A stretch of DNA of 64,000 nucleotides. Source: Streptomyces griseoviridis (GTDB lineage: Bacteria > Actinomycetota > Actinomycetes > Streptomycetales > Streptomycetaceae). Of the stretch, positions 63,435 to 64,000 are shown in pieces. Each line of letters starts with the position of its first letter. The stretch's first letter is position 1. Under the pieces are notes generated by a model, which ran no database searches, was not told the origin of the DNA, and saw only the letters and a list, made by a program, of their open reading frames with translations. The position numbers and the translations under genes are program-made. The DNA is taken from assembly GCA_014649155.1 (NCBI GenBank), contig BMSM01000001.1, positions 620,001 through 684,000 on the forward strand, written 5' to 3'.

Positions 63435-64000
<566 letters not shown>

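Overview
The window is a gene-dense, very GC-rich piece of a Streptomyces-type actinobacterial chromosome. The signs are strong GC bias at third codon positions, many GTG and TTG starts, a bcc-aa3 type respiratory cluster (ctaCDF, ctaE, qcrCAB), a class II DAHP synthase, the MacRS two-component pair and a SAM-IV riboswitch. I see no tRNA, rRNA, CRISPR array, transposase or phage gene. It reads as conserved core rather than an accessory island. I annotate 59 protein genes, counting an 18-codon leader peptide; the first and last genes run off the window.

Layout, left to right. Positions 1-6000: HtrA-type protease (partial), a methyltransferase and a DUF3043 membrane protein on the minus strand, then a pspA-pspAA-histidine kinase-response regulator envelope-stress module. 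6100-13000: RND transporter, nadA behind twin operator-like palindromes, an ErpA-type Fe-S carrier, and a secreted protein of unknown function. 13000-25100: adenosine kinase, a cysteine desulfurase-TusA fusion, then the respiratory cluster ctaCDF / L,D-transpeptidase / pseudo-receiver / ctaE-qcrCAB. 25100-33100: trpD, a class V aminotransferase under a SAM-IV riboswitch, glycerate kinase with an SLC13 permease, and an OmpR-type two-component system with a small secreted partner. 33100-39700: Lrp-type RAM protein, rhomboid protease, zinc ribbon, NYN nuclease, two tandem NlpC/P60 hydrolases, and an HExxH lipoprotein. 39700-52200: envelope lipid and glycolipid genes (GT87 and PimB-type mannosyltransferases, FadD15-type ligase, SRPBCC protein, ArsA-like protein, glucokinase, PlsC). 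52200-58700: MacS/MacR, a D-2-hydroxyacid dehydrogenase, and divergent trpEG and aroH, with trpEG under a tryptophan attenuator. 58700-64000: bfd and bfr iron storage, a molybdopterin oxidoreductase, endonuclease IV, a PASTA kinase and thiG (partial).

Themes. The order AroG / GT87 / PlsC / ArsA-like / SRPBCC / FadD15 / PimB / NlpC-P60 / TrpD / CtaE-QcrCAB / CtaF / CtaC / AdoK / ErpA / glycerate kinase matches, from memory, the Mycobacterium tuberculosis Rv2178c-Rv2205c neighbourhood. The window is therefore probably an ancient actinobacterial block joining terminal respiration, PIM and phospholipid synthesis, cell-wall hydrolysis and Fe-S/sulfur supply. Regulation is the richest layer. It includes a Trp leader peptide with attenuator, a SAM-IV riboswitch, an iron box at bfd, a 19-bp tandem dyad upstream of bfr, paired palindromes at nadA, dyads at ctaC and ctaE, several perfect 18-21 bp terminator stems, and a recurring TANNNT box 6-8 nt before start codons that suggests many leaderless mRNAs. 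I found no clearly new biological system. The best leads are the bfr iterons, the pseudo-receiver inside the oxidase cluster, the ArsA-like protein without P-loop lysines, and the desulfurase-TusA fusion.
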